Origin: Microcaldota archaeon
Lineage (GTDB): Archaea > Micrarchaeota > Micrarchaeia > Micrarchaeales > Micrarchaeaceae
Length of the DNA stretch: 64,000 nucleotides
Reading direction: 5' to 3'
Assembly (NCBI GenBank): GCA_027339055.1
Contig: DAHWRK010000002.1
Location: 1-64,000 of the forward strand
A program made the position numbers and the translations under genes. This document shows positions 18,572 through 27,867 of the stretch, one piece after another (position 1 is the first letter of the stretch; the number at the start of each line of letters is the position of its first letter). The notes below the pieces were generated by a model, which was not told where the DNA came from, made no database searches, and saw only the letters and a list, made by a program, of their open reading frames with translations.

Positions 18572-19339
18572 TTGCAAATCAAAGCCTTTTTAGATTTTAA
18601 AGGTCATGCTTATGTCTGCGTGATTGATATGGAAGAATTGGTTATATGCTGCATGAATAGGAGGCTTAATGATTTTTTGGAAGATAAATACGGTGGCGCG
18701 TTTGTTGTGAGGAATGCCGGAGCTAATGTGGCTCCATTGATGCCGTTGATAAAACAGGCAGTAAGAGAAAAGGGCATAGATACAATAACGCTGGTAACCC
18801 ACGATGATTGCGGCGCGATGGGAAAGACTTTTGCAGTTATAAAGAAAGGCGCAGAAGCCACCGATGAGCTTAAGGACGAGCTGATAAACCAGTTTAAAGC
18901 CGTGAAGTTTGAAACAAGGAACCAGCTTGAGGAGAAGAATACCGAACTTCAGCTCAGTGCGTTGAAAAGGGAATTCCCGAATATTACAGTACAGGCAAAG
19001 CCGGCGAAGATGTCCGATATAAAGGTCCCGGAAGACAATAAGGAGCACAAGCTGCTGGTATTGGGCCCCGGAAAACCGGAATATAGCAAGATATTCAAGG
19101 GCCTTGAATTAATGCATTCGCAATGCTACATAGTGCAGGCACCAATATACAATGCAATGCCGGATATAGAGCTCGCAGTAAAGGACCTGCATGCAAAAGA
19201 GGTCTTTTTTGTAGTAAGCGACAAGGACAACCCAAGAGATGTCAAGCGCGATGCCGATACTGCTTCGCTTAAGCTCACAAGGCTAGGCGCAGAAGTTAAA
19301 AGGTACGATACGCGTACCGTAAGGAAAAGCTTTGCATAG
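18572..19339 (+). CDS. beta-carbonic anhydrase-like fold protein with extra C-terminal region
   Basis: VICCMNRRLNDFL...FVVRNAGANVAP...TLVTHDDCGAMG: Cys / RNAGA / HxxCGA order of beta-CAs. Confidence 0.6.
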   Translation: MQIKAFLDFKGHAYVCVIDMEELVICCMNRRLNDFLEDKYGGAFVVRNAGANVAPLMPLIKQAVREKGIDTITLVTHDDCGAMGKTFAVIKKGAEATDELKDELINQFKAVKFETRNQLEEKNTELQLSALKREFPNITVQAKPAKMSDIKVPEDNKEHKLLVLGPGKPEYSKIFKGLELMHSQCYIVQAPIYNAMPDIELAVKDLHAKEVFFVVSDKDNPRDVKRDADTASLKLTRLGAEVKRYDTRTVRKSFA

Positions 19340-19554
19340 GCAGTTGCAGGAAGGTTGAATTATAAAGCTTCAGCTGGGCCTTGTAAATTCATCCTGGCAG
19401 AATGTAAAGAAATCTAATTCGCTTAACCCATTATGCCATCCGTTGATTTCACCACTTTATCTGCTCGTATTTTTATATCCTTAGTTTTGGATATTTGCTA
19501 TGCTGACTACTGGTTTTGTTGCTTTTGCAATGGAATATAGACAGCTACAGTTGT

Positions 19555-20475
19555 TTAGAACAAGGCCAGAAGAATAGCCGCTGCAACCATTATTCCGAAC
19601 CCGGTCCACTGCAATGGCCTTAGCTTATCATGATAGAAAAGCCTGCCAAGCAGCGCTACGAATATAGGGCTTATTGCAATTATGCCTGCGCCTATTGCTA
19701 CAAAACGGGTTGTGCTAACAAAACCGAAGGCGTCATTCCCCAATGCATCTACAATTCCTATTAGTGCTGCAATGGATATCGGAATGTAAAGAGACCTCAT
19801 GCCTGAGAAACGCTTTGTTGTTGGTGTATGCCTTACCATCTTTGAAGAGAGGGCAAAGAACACCACAACTGCCGCAGCTGCTACGATCCTGGCTATGAGC
19901 AGAGGTTCCGCAAAGCTTCCGGAAGTATGTATAACTTCTATCATCAGAACCCAGAAAAGGCCCCATGACACGTTGGCCAGCACCGCATACAAAAGGTTCT
20001 TGTTGAACTTGAGATTTTCGCTCAGCATTACTACAACCGAGCCGCAGAATATGATTATTATAAGAAGGAAGTTCACGATGCTTATGTGTTCGCCTAGGCC
20101 CAGTATCCCGAAAATTATTATTATGGCCGGAAGGATTTCGTTTATTACGAATGTGCTTGTTACGTTTTCTGTAGATACGGATTTGTATATCAGCATAAAG
20201 CCGGCACCCCAGAAAAGGCCTGCTATCGCCGAAAGCGCAATTCCAAAATATGTCATAGAAGAAGGATATAGCATTGCAACTATGGCAAAAGGCACCAGTC
20301 CCACTACAAGGATTATCGAAGTGGTTAGGCTTATGCCAAGCTTAGATACAGGCTTTTTGGAAAGTGCATCCTCGAAACCCCAAAGAAGCGACGCGGACAA
20401 TGCAGCTATTATCACGTACTGCATTATATCCATTTTACCGCCGAAGCCAACACGCTGGAAAGAAACTTCGCTCAA
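19555..20475 (-). CDS. EamA/DMT-superfamily transporter
   Basis: 10-TM two-repeat protein; internal start MDIMQYV at about 20433 likely. Confidence 0.7.
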   Translation of the reverse strand: MSEVSFQRVGFGGKMDIMQYVIIAALSASLLWGFEDALSKKPVSKLGISLTTSIILVVGLVPFAIVAMLYPSSMTYFGIALSAIAGLFWGAGFMLIYKSVSTENVTSTFVINEILPAIIIIFGILGLGEHISIVNFLLIIIIFCGSVVVMLSENLKFNKNLLYAVLANVSWGLFWVLMIEVIHTSGSFAEPLLIARIVAAAAVVVFFALSSKMVRHTPTTKRFSGMRSLYIPISIAALIGIVDALGNDAFGFVSTTRFVAIGAGIIAISPIFVALLGRLFYHDKLRPLQWTGFGIMVAAAILLALF

Positions 20476-20493
20476 CAGCCATATGCAAGGGCA

Positions 20494-20568
20494 TGGGCCT
20501 GGTGAGATTTGAACTCACGACCTACGGCTTATAAGACCGCCGCTCTGACCAGGCTGAGCTACAAGCCC
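20494..20568 (-). tRNA. tRNA-Ile(TAT)
   Basis: GGGCTTG TA GCTC AGCCTGGTCA GAGC G GCGGT CTTATAA GCCGT AGGTC GTGAG TTCAAAT CTCAC CAGGCCC A; full cloverleaf, anticodon TAT. Confidence 0.85.
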
Positions 20569-20626
20569 ATTGTTGCAGAAAGTTATGTTGAAAAGCATAT
20601 TTATTACTTTTGAATGCACCGGCCAG

Positions 20627-23600
20627 TTACTGCATCGTCAGATTGTTGTGGACGTAGCTGGGCTTCTGCGGGATCGGAGGAAGTCCGCCAGTGTAATTAG
20701 TTATTTCCAGTATCCTTAGAGGATATGTTCCATTTATGAGGTTTTCGCCAGGCGTAGTTGTTGCATTTGGATATACCTGCTTGAACCCTGGCAGCGTGCC
20801 GAACATGAAGCCCTTGTAGAAATTGGATATGTAGAACGATGACGGAGCGTCAGTTATTGTGTCGTTTGGGCCGTTTGGCATATATACCATAAGGTACTGG
20901 ACGAAGTCTATTCCGTCTATTCTAGTTACACCCAGATCATACGATAGAGGTATCATTGCGTTGAGCTTGGTGCCGTTGCTGTTGTAGAGCTGTATGTCGC
21001 CATTCTTCGTTGGTGACGTGCTGGCGCACACGGTAGTGTTTGAAAGCGCATCGCCTATCGCAGTGTATGCTTTTATGTAAAGGTTTGTGCTGTTCGAGAT
21101 TGAGCAGTAGTAGTTTATGTTCTGCGACGTGCTTGAGCTTGGAGGCTCGAGAGCTGCAAGAGGCAGGAATGCATATTCAGGATCGTGGCTTACCTCGCAA
21201 GGGGAAGTGCCAAGGACGTAAGGCGTTGGCGTGCTCTGTGCTGCTCCCTGCGCTATGGCGTACGCCCTTGAAGTCTCGTTTACATGAACACATGCCAGGA
21301 AGTCGAGAGCCTGCCATTTCTGTATTAATCCCTGGTCAAACACTATGTAGCGCGTCTGGTTTGTATTCATCATGTTCTGCAGCACTGCTGGTGTGTAATT
21401 GTCTTTCGGGCCCAATACGTAGCTTGCTGCGACAGCATAGTCTTCAGTAGGCACGGAATTGTCTCCGCGTATTACTGCATTGCTGTGCCCGAACCAGTTT
21501 ATCCAGTCGCCGTAGTCCCACCATGCCAGAACGCGAGGTGCGTTGGGGCCAACGTTCGCACGCATCCATGCAGTAGCTGAAAGCCAGTAGCTCGGCACAA
21601 CGTTGCAGAAGAGGTCGTATCCTATGCTTGACGTAGCAGCTATCGTACTGCAAGCAGTTGCAGGGTTTGAAGAGAATACCGAGCTAGAACTTAGCGCAGA
21701 CACCACCGGGCTTATCTCTCCGAGCATCAGGCTGCCGTTGAGCAGCGTGCCTGCTACGAATATTATCAGGAATATGCCAAAGACATACCATAGCTGCTTT
21801 TTGTACTCATCCATCTTGTGCATCAATATAAGCGCTATTATGAATATTAGAGCAAATATAGGAGATATGAAGAATATTCCAAGACTTATCGCCGCGGTTA
21901 TGTAGAACTCTGCGTTCTTTACGGGCTTTGCATCAAACATGTCAGTATATCTTGTATTTGTAGCAAGCTCATAGATGAAGCCGCCTGCTACACCCATTAT
22001 TATCGCCAATATTATGCCATAGAACGAGCCGAGTATTATGAGTATCGCGCCGAGGGCCACCAGTATGCCTATTATCGCAGCTTCGGCGTACTTGAGCTTG
22101 AACCCGTTCCTGAATAGGTATATGCCCTCTCCGAGCATTATACAGAACAGCATTATGTACACTGTGCCAAAGTGGGGCAGATATTTCACTTCTGAGAAAC
22201 CCGCGAACATCAGCGGAGTTGCTATCGAAAGGTAAAGTATTGACGTGTTGCTTTTTTTGTAGAATATGCTCAGGACTATCAGAACCATGGCCACTATGCT
22301 TATAACCCATATGAGAATGGGTATGCCTGCAATGTCCGCGCCTATGAACCCAAAGCCAGAAGCACCAAAGTTATACGTTGCCCCTGTCGGTATAAATTCT
22401 TCTACAGTCATGAACAGCGGAGTAGAGGGCGTTGTGAACCTCTTGCTGAGGTTTACATATGCGGTTATCGGCTTTCCGATAGGAGTAAAGGCTATTGCAA
22501 TAAAAGCGATTATTATTATTAGGGCTATCCATTCCAAGTATGTCTTTATATTGACTTCCTTGAAAAGGATATTGCGCTTTGCCAGCATTTCAGGTATAAA
22601 CTCTATTACCGCAACGAATATTAGCGCAAAGAGGGGTCCGCTAACAGTTATAGGTATGCCAAGAATTGAAGGAATCCTTCCTGACAGGGTTGCATGATAC
22701 GGGTTGTACATTGCCAGGAATATGGCTATTACTATTATGACTATCGCATTCATTTGGTAGAAGTACTTGCTTGTCTTGTTCTGAAGCACGTTGACTATGC
22801 CCTGAACTATTATGTATATTGTTAGCACGCCTGCATCTACTGTATAATAGTGCGCGCCGAGGAATGTAGTTACGAATGCAAGACCTGCAAGTATGGCAAG
22901 GCGCTTGCTCTTCATGTCCTTAATCGCCAGCGCATACGCGGCGAAGAAGAAGAAAAGAGTGAATATGCCCCACGGCTCCAGCAGCTGTTCGCCGGAAACG
23001 AAGGTAGTGTAGAGCACAGGCATTGTGGATGCAAGCGCTGCGCCTATGAGCGCTATCTTATTGCCGTATTCGTAATAAAGAAGTATAAATACCGAGAAAA
23101 CCAGCAGTGCTGCCGTTATCGGCGGGTATATTCCCCCAACATAGCTCATCAGCGTAGTGGAGAACGTTGTGTACTTAGGCCCGAAGGCATTCGAAAGGTC
23201 ATACCAATAGGCTTCCAGATACGGAACCACTGGCTGCATTCTCATGCTTGTGCCCTGCGGCACTACCGGCCAGGCGCTTGGCGAGAGATAAATTTGATAG
23301 CCGAACGTGAGTATCGACTCCGCGGAAAGCATGTCGAAGTACGGATCAAACTCGAAGAACTTCGGAGTTATGCCAACGCTCATCATGCGCGTTCCAAAAA
23401 CCAGAAGCATTAACAGGGCCAAAACCAGATAGGTCTTGTTTATCTGCATGCCGGATTTTGCCGCCACAGTCTTTGCTGCGTTGCTGGAAAGCTTGTTAAG
23501 CAGTATGCGCTCTTCCTGCTCGTGGTCCTTTATGAGCCTGTTTCTCTCGTCGGACTGGAGCGCGTTTATGCGTTGCTTATCCTGTTCTGACAGGTTTATG

Positions 23601-24085
23601 GCATTGAGCTCCCTGGTATGCCTTTCCGAAAGCACCTTCTCCTCTTCTATATGCTTTTCGATTATTGATTTGGCCGCGTCGAAGGACCTGAGCTGATGCC
23701 TCAGTTCCGAGAGCTCCATTGCTTCTCGCTGTTTCATGATGTCGAGCTCTGCTTCCTCGGCCTTTGCCTCGCTCTTTCTTGATGCTGGATTTGATAAATT
23801 AAGCTTGAATACCCCCTGCCACAGGCACAGTATTATGCCGACTATGGACAGGACTAAAGCGTTTACCTCTACAAGGGCAAGCGAGAAAGCGAAGAAATGT
23901 ACGTAATTCATTAGGTAGGACTCGAGCCAAGTGAGGGTCGGCACTGCAACGAGGCCGAATATGAATCCGATTATGGAGATCTCGAAAAGCCCGAGCTTTG
24001 TCTTCTTTAGCAGGGCTAATGCGAAGAGCTCTCCCGGTATCGTAAGCGTCAAAAACGCTATTATGCCAACAAGCAATATGTCCAT
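20627..24085 (-). CDS. aglB: AglB/STT3 oligosaccharyltransferase with N-terminal membrane + coiled-coil extension
   Basis: WWDYGDWINWFGHSNAVIRGDNS catalytic motif; FEFDPYFDM DxD-type loop; 1152 aa. Confidence 0.92.
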   Translation of the reverse strand: MDILLVGIIAFLTLTIPGELFALALLKKTKLGLFEISIIGFIFGLVAVPTLTWLESYLMNYVHFFAFSLALVEVNALVLSIVGIILCLWQGVFKLNLSNPASRKSEAKAEEAELDIMKQREAMELSELRHQLRSFDAAKSIIEKHIEEEKVLSERHTRELNAINLSEQDKQRINALQSDERNRLIKDHEQEERILLNKLSSNAAKTVAAKSGMQINKTYLVLALLMLLVFGTRMMSVGITPKFFEFDPYFDMLSAESILTFGYQIYLSPSAWPVVPQGTSMRMQPVVPYLEAYWYDLSNAFGPKYTTFSTTLMSYVGGIYPPITAALLVFSVFILLYYEYGNKIALIGAALASTMPVLYTTFVSGEQLLEPWGIFTLFFFFAAYALAIKDMKSKRLAILAGLAFVTTFLGAHYYTVDAGVLTIYIIVQGIVNVLQNKTSKYFYQMNAIVIIVIAIFLAMYNPYHATLSGRIPSILGIPITVSGPLFALIFVAVIEFIPEMLAKRNILFKEVNIKTYLEWIALIIIIAFIAIAFTPIGKPITAYVNLSKRFTTPSTPLFMTVEEFIPTGATYNFGASGFGFIGADIAGIPILIWVISIVAMVLIVLSIFYKKSNTSILYLSIATPLMFAGFSEVKYLPHFGTVYIMLFCIMLGEGIYLFRNGFKLKYAEAAIIGILVALGAILIILGSFYGIILAIIMGVAGGFIYELATNTRYTDMFDAKPVKNAEFYITAAISLGIFFISPIFALIFIIALILMHKMDEYKKQLWYVFGIFLIIFVAGTLLNGSLMLGEISPVVSALSSSSVFSSNPATACSTIAATSSIGYDLFCNVVPSYWLSATAWMRANVGPNAPRVLAWWDYGDWINWFGHSNAVIRGDNSVPTEDYAVAASYVLGPKDNYTPAVLQNMMNTNQTRYIVFDQGLIQKWQALDFLACVHVNETSRAYAIAQGAAQSTPTPYVLGTSPCEVSHDPEYAFLPLAALEPPSSSTSQNINYYCSISNSTNLYIKAYTAIGDALSNTTVCASTSPTKNGDIQLYNSNGTKLNAMIPLSYDLGVTRIDGIDFVQYLMVYMPNGPNDTITDAPSSFYISNFYKGFMFGTLPGFKQVYPNATTTPGENLINGTYPLRILEITNYTGGLPPIPQKPSYVHNNLTMQ

Positions 24086-24108
24086 TTAAGCTACCGTAAC
24101 TTCACAAT

Positions 24109-24735
24109 TCAGCTGTTAAGTATGGATTTTGGTATTTCTATCTTGCCAACCTGTCTGTCAGGAAATACAGTTCCCGGAGGCACTATCCTTACTCTTACGC
24201 CTATGGCGCCGTATTTAGGGTATGCGGTTGCATCGCCCACAAGCACAAGATTCGTGACGTCGCCGGCCTTTGGTATGTATCCGACGCTCTTTCTTACGGT
24301 TTTTGCCCTTGCGCCCTTTGCGGCCAGCTTGCCCCTTATTATTATCTCTGTGCCAAGAGCTCCGTTCTCCATTATGCTCTTCAGCGTGAACTGCATTATC
24401 TTCCTTGGGTTTATCGACCTTTCAAGCTTGAACGTTATGTCCTTTGCGACAAGCAGGGGCTCGAGCATCTTGTTCTGCACCTCTATCACGCTTATCTGCG
24501 GGTTGTTGACGTTGAAGTTCTTGTGTATCGATTCCGTAAGCTCGTTTATGCTCTTTCCCATCCTTCCTATGACCCTTCCCGGGTTCAGGACGTAAACGGT
24601 TATCCTTGTAAGCACTGGCGTCTTCTGTATCTCCACTCTCGAGAAGCCTGCCTTTGTCAGCTCCTTGCTCAGGAACTTTGAGATATTCATCTTTATTATT
24701 GCGTCGTCTATAAACTTCATTTCTATTGCCATCAA
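24109..24735 (-). CDS. rps3: 30S ribosomal protein uS3
   Basis: KH-domain GRVIGRMGKSINELTE; archaeal uS3 architecture; cluster context. Confidence 0.93.
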   Translation of the reverse strand: MMAIEMKFIDDAIIKMNISKFLSKELTKAGFSRVEIQKTPVLTRITVYVLNPGRVIGRMGKSINELTESIHKNFNVNNPQISVIEVQNKMLEPLLVAKDITFKLERSINPRKIMQFTLKSIMENGALGTEIIIRGKLAAKGARAKTVRKSVGYIPKAGDVTNLVLVGDATAYPKYGAIGVRVRIVPPGTVFPDRQVGKIEIPKSILNS

Positions 24736-24736
24736 A

Positions 24737-25387
24737 TCATACCTTTTGTGCTGCCACCTCGGCTTTCTGCTGGGGCTGCTGTTTTTCCTTTGCCGCCGGC
24801 TTTGGCTTTGGCGCAGTCTTTGGCGCTTGCTTCTTGGAAGCTTTCTTTGACAAAGCGCTGTTGAGGTTTAGCATCTTTGTTGCCTTTTCTCCCAGTTTTA
24901 CGTCCTCCGGGGCTGCTATCCCTATTTCTACCTTTGCAAATTCGACATCAGAATGCCTCATCGCAGCAAAGCCGTAGCTGTCACTGTGGTAAAGCATTCC
25001 CTTTGATGGAGTCCTCCTGTATATCTGCGTTTTGTTTGCAGACGCATGCACTACGAAAAGGTTGTCTGTTTCTATGCCCTTGCTCTTGGCGTTGCTTATT
25101 GCCATTTCCAGGACCTTCTTCACCACTGCAGCGCATTTTACAGGGTATCTGCCCTTGCGACCTCCGAGCTCATGTCTCGAGCCCATGCCCTTGTTGTGGT
25201 TCCTGTATGGCACCGGGGCAGAGGCCTTTATTACCTTCTCAAGCGCCTCGGCAGCCTGTGCGGCGTTCTTGTACCTCACGTAGTCGCATATGGCTCCCAG
25301 GTCCTTGAAGCTGGCGTTTATGTCCTTTGCGCCGGCGAAGATTACCTTTCCCTTTTCCATGTTGAAAGAATAGTTCAAAAAAATCAC
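24737..25387 (-). CDS. rpl22: 50S ribosomal protein uL22 with Lys/Ala/Pro/Gln-rich C-terminal tail
   Basis: YRNHNKGMGSRHELGGRKGRYPVKCAAVVKKVLEMA; tail KKASKKQAPKTAPKPKPAAKEKQQPQQKAEVAAQKV. Confidence 0.92.
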   Translation of the reverse strand: MIFLNYSFNMEKGKVIFAGAKDINASFKDLGAICDYVRYKNAAQAAEALEKVIKASAPVPYRNHNKGMGSRHELGGRKGRYPVKCAAVVKKVLEMAISNAKSKGIETDNLFVVHASANKTQIYRRTPSKGMLYHSDSYGFAAMRHSDVEFAKVEIGIAAPEDVKLGEKATKMLNLNSALSKKASKKQAPKTAPKPKPAAKEKQQPQQKAEVAAQKV

Positions 25388-25780
25388 TTATTTCTGCGAC
25401 AGGAACTTGCTTCCGCGCGTTGCCTTTATTCCAGGTGCAGAGTGCTGCACGCGCCTTGTCGAGTAGACGAATTCGCCGAGCCTGTGCCCGAGCATTGCCG
25501 GCTGAATCTCAACGTGCTGGTATTCCTTGCCGTTATAAATATCAAAAGAAAGGCCGATCCAGGACGGCATTATTAGGGCTTCCCTTGTCCTAGTCTTTAT
25601 AGGGCTTGTGGATCCCGAAGCCTTGGTATGCTCTATCTTCTCGTTCAGCTCTCTCAGCTGAAGCGAGTTTCTCTTGAGCCAGCGCCTCTGCCTTGACTTT
25701 ATCAGCTTCGAGTACTGTGCGGCATCTATGCCAGCTGCTTCCGCAGGGAGCATGCCCTTGAATGCTATCCTTTCGACCAT
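25388..25780 (-). CDS. rps19: 30S ribosomal protein uS19
   Basis: IQPAMLGHRLGEFVYSTRRVQHSAPGIKATRGSKFLSQK. Confidence 0.93.
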   Translation of the reverse strand: MVERIAFKGMLPAEAAGIDAAQYSKLIKSRQRRWLKRNSLQLRELNEKIEHTKASGSTSPIKTRTREALIMPSWIGLSFDIYNGKEYQHVEIQPAMLGHRLGEFVYSTRRVQHSAPGIKATRGSKFLSQK

Positions 25781-25811
25781 TTAAAAAACCTTCATCTATT
25801 TTTCTACGTTA

Positions 25812-26042
25812 TTATTTTGCAGCCTTCCTTCCGCGTGCCTGCTTTACCCTTGATACATAGCCGTTGCTGTCCACGAAGTAAAGGAAGCCCTTCTCTCTTT
25901 CTACTTTTTCGTTGCCTACCTTGGCCTTCCTTCCGGACTTGTTCGACCTAGTCGGATTCTGCCATACGTAGCCGTCCTTTCCGAGATAATACAGGTATCC
26001 CTCCTCTCTCTTTATTGCTTCTCTCGAAATTTTTTCTGCCAT
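25812..26042 (-). CDS. small basic protein with two internal repeats, inside the ribosomal cluster
   Basis: REEGYLYYLGKDGYVWQ... and REKGFLYFVDSNGYVSR...; between uL2 and uS19. Confidence 0.7.
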   Translation of the reverse strand: MAEKISREAIKREEGYLYYLGKDGYVWQNPTRSNKSGRKAKVGNEKVEREKGFLYFVDSNGYVSRVKQARGRKAAK

Positions 26043-26116
26043 GTCAACACCATTTAGTGTATTTTTATTTGTAAGCAAAGCTTTTAAACCACATCTTTTG
26101 TTTTGCTTTTAGAGGT

Positions 26117-26830
26117 TTACCTCTTTTTCCTGCCTACGCGGCGCGCCGCTATGTGGCCTACCTTCCTTCCTGGAGGTGCGTTCCTTGATGTCATGCTGCT
26201 CTTTCCCTTGTGGTGCTGCTTGCCTCCGAACGGGTGGTCCACGGGGTTCATCTTTACTCCACGGTTCCTCGGCCACGTCCTGTTTAAAGTGTGATACATG
26301 TAATGGCTCTTGCCTGCCTTTACTATTGGCTGATCCTTTACTCCAGCGCCTGCTATCATGCCCAGCTGGGCCCTGCAGGCGCTGTCTAGAGTTACTGTCT
26401 GCTTTGAAGGCAGCTGGAGCGTAACATTACGCTCGGACTTCGCGATTATAACTGCGAACGAGCCGGCTGCCCTGACGAGCTTGCCTCCGTCGCCTTTAAG
26501 CACCTCTAGGTTGTATACGGGAACCCCCTCTGGGACGTCACCGAGCCTGACTATGCTTCCGAGAACGGGCTTGGCATCAGGTCCCATGTAAATCTTGTCC
26601 CCTATCTTTATGCCTTCTGGCGCTACGTAAAAACCCCTGTTGAAGTCCTCGTACACAACGCACATAAGTGGCGCGCTGTGGCCGGTATGGTTGAATATGT
26701 CTATTACCTCTGCGCTCATGCTTACGTCAGGGGCCTTTTCATAAGCTACGCTTATGTCGAATGTGTTGGGCAGCTTGGTGTATACGTTGGAACCCTTGCC
26801 CCTTCTCTGCTGTCTGAGTTTCTTTCCCAT
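26117..26830 (-). CDS. rpl2: 50S ribosomal protein uL2
   Basis: MGKKLRQQRRGKGSNVYTKLPNT...MNPVDHPFGGKQHHKGK. Confidence 0.95.
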   Translation of the reverse strand: MGKKLRQQRRGKGSNVYTKLPNTFDISVAYEKAPDVSMSAEVIDIFNHTGHSAPLMCVVYEDFNRGFYVAPEGIKIGDKIYMGPDAKPVLGSIVRLGDVPEGVPVYNLEVLKGDGGKLVRAAGSFAVIIAKSERNVTLQLPSKQTVTLDSACRAQLGMIAGAGVKDQPIVKAGKSHYMYHTLNRTWPRNRGVKMNPVDHPFGGKQHHKGKSSMTSRNAPPGRKVGHIAARRVGRKKR

Positions 26831-26833
26831 ATG

Positions 26834-27094
26834 TCACACCAGCTTAAGCTTCATTGCTATGTCGCCTGCGTTGCTTTCCTTCGAAAGCTTTATGTATGCC
26901 CTCTTCACGTTGTTGGGCATGTTGACAGTGCGCACTGCGCTTACCTTTGCGTTGAAAACGCCTTGAAATTCCTGCTTTATTTGAGCCTTCGTGGCCCTGG
27001 AGTCCACCACATATACTATGGTGTTTCCTTTGGTTATTAGGCCTACGGCCTTTTCAGTAGCAAGTGGATATTTAAGCACTGACATTCTTTGCAC
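26834..27094 (-). CDS. rpl23: 50S ribosomal protein uL23
   Basis: LKYPLATEKAVGLI...VVDSRATKAQIKQEFQGVFNAKVSAVRTVNMPN. Confidence 0.94.
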   Translation of the reverse strand: MQRMSVLKYPLATEKAVGLITKGNTIVYVVDSRATKAQIKQEFQGVFNAKVSAVRTVNMPNNVKRAYIKLSKESNAGDIAMKLKLV

Positions 27095-27863
27095 CTTTCT
27101 TTATCAATACAGCTTTTTCGACAGCCGCGTCCAGGTTTTTTAGGGCTGATGCGCTCCACAGCACGGTCTTGACCGGGTTCCCCCCTGGGGCCACAGCGCT
27201 GACCTGAAGCTCCGAAAGCGTGCATGTAGTTACACCTTTGACGTTGCGGGAGGCCCTGAAAGAGCCTTCTTCATCAGAAGTTACAACCAGCATTTTGTGC
27301 TGTTGCTTGCTCCTCGTCTTCCTTACGCTCCTTATTGTCTTGACGCGTGCGGATTCTATTACCGAATAAAGCTTGTTTGTCTCAAGAAACTTCACGAAAT
27401 CCTTTGTTTTGGATATCTTTGCTATCCCATCAAAAACGGTGGGCTTTCCCGCATTGGATTTTACGGCCATTGCTATGGCGCTCTTAAGGGCGTTGACGTA
27501 TTCCCTGTTGTTGAGCCTCTCGACCAATGTTTTCTCCACCATGTGCGGGTGCGCCCTCTTTCCAGATACCGAAGATGGTATGCGCCTTACCCTTCCGAGC
27601 GAGCCTCCGCCGAGCTTTTCCCTCGGCCTTATGGCCCTTCCGACGTGCCTTCCTGCCCTGTAGGAGCCCATGGCTCCGAAATAAGCGGCAGTAGTCTGCA
27701 TTCCTGCCAGGACGTAATGGCCCTGTGGCTGCAGCTTCAGCGATGCTTCGGCGGCAACGGCTCTGTCGATAAGCCATTTTCTTGGCTCGGCCTCGAACGC
27801 TTTTGGAGCCTGCATTTTCGATACTGGCTTGCCTTCTATGTTGAATACTTCTATTTCCTGCAA
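27072..27863 (-). CDS. rpl4: 50S ribosomal protein uL4
   Basis: GSYRAGRHVGRAIRPREKLGGGSLGRVRRIPSSVSGKRAHPH. Confidence 0.94.
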   Translation of the reverse strand: MQEIEVFNIEGKPVSKMQAPKAFEAEPRKWLIDRAVAAEASLKLQPQGHYVLAGMQTTAAYFGAMGSYRAGRHVGRAIRPREKLGGGSLGRVRRIPSSVSGKRAHPHMVEKTLVERLNNREYVNALKSAIAMAVKSNAGKPTVFDGIAKISKTKDFVKFLETNKLYSVIESARVKTIRSVRKTRSKQQHKMLVVTSDEEGSFRASRNVKGVTTCTLSELQVSAVAPGGNPVKTVLWSASALKNLDAAVEKAVLIKKGAKNVSA

Positions 27864-27867
27864 AATA

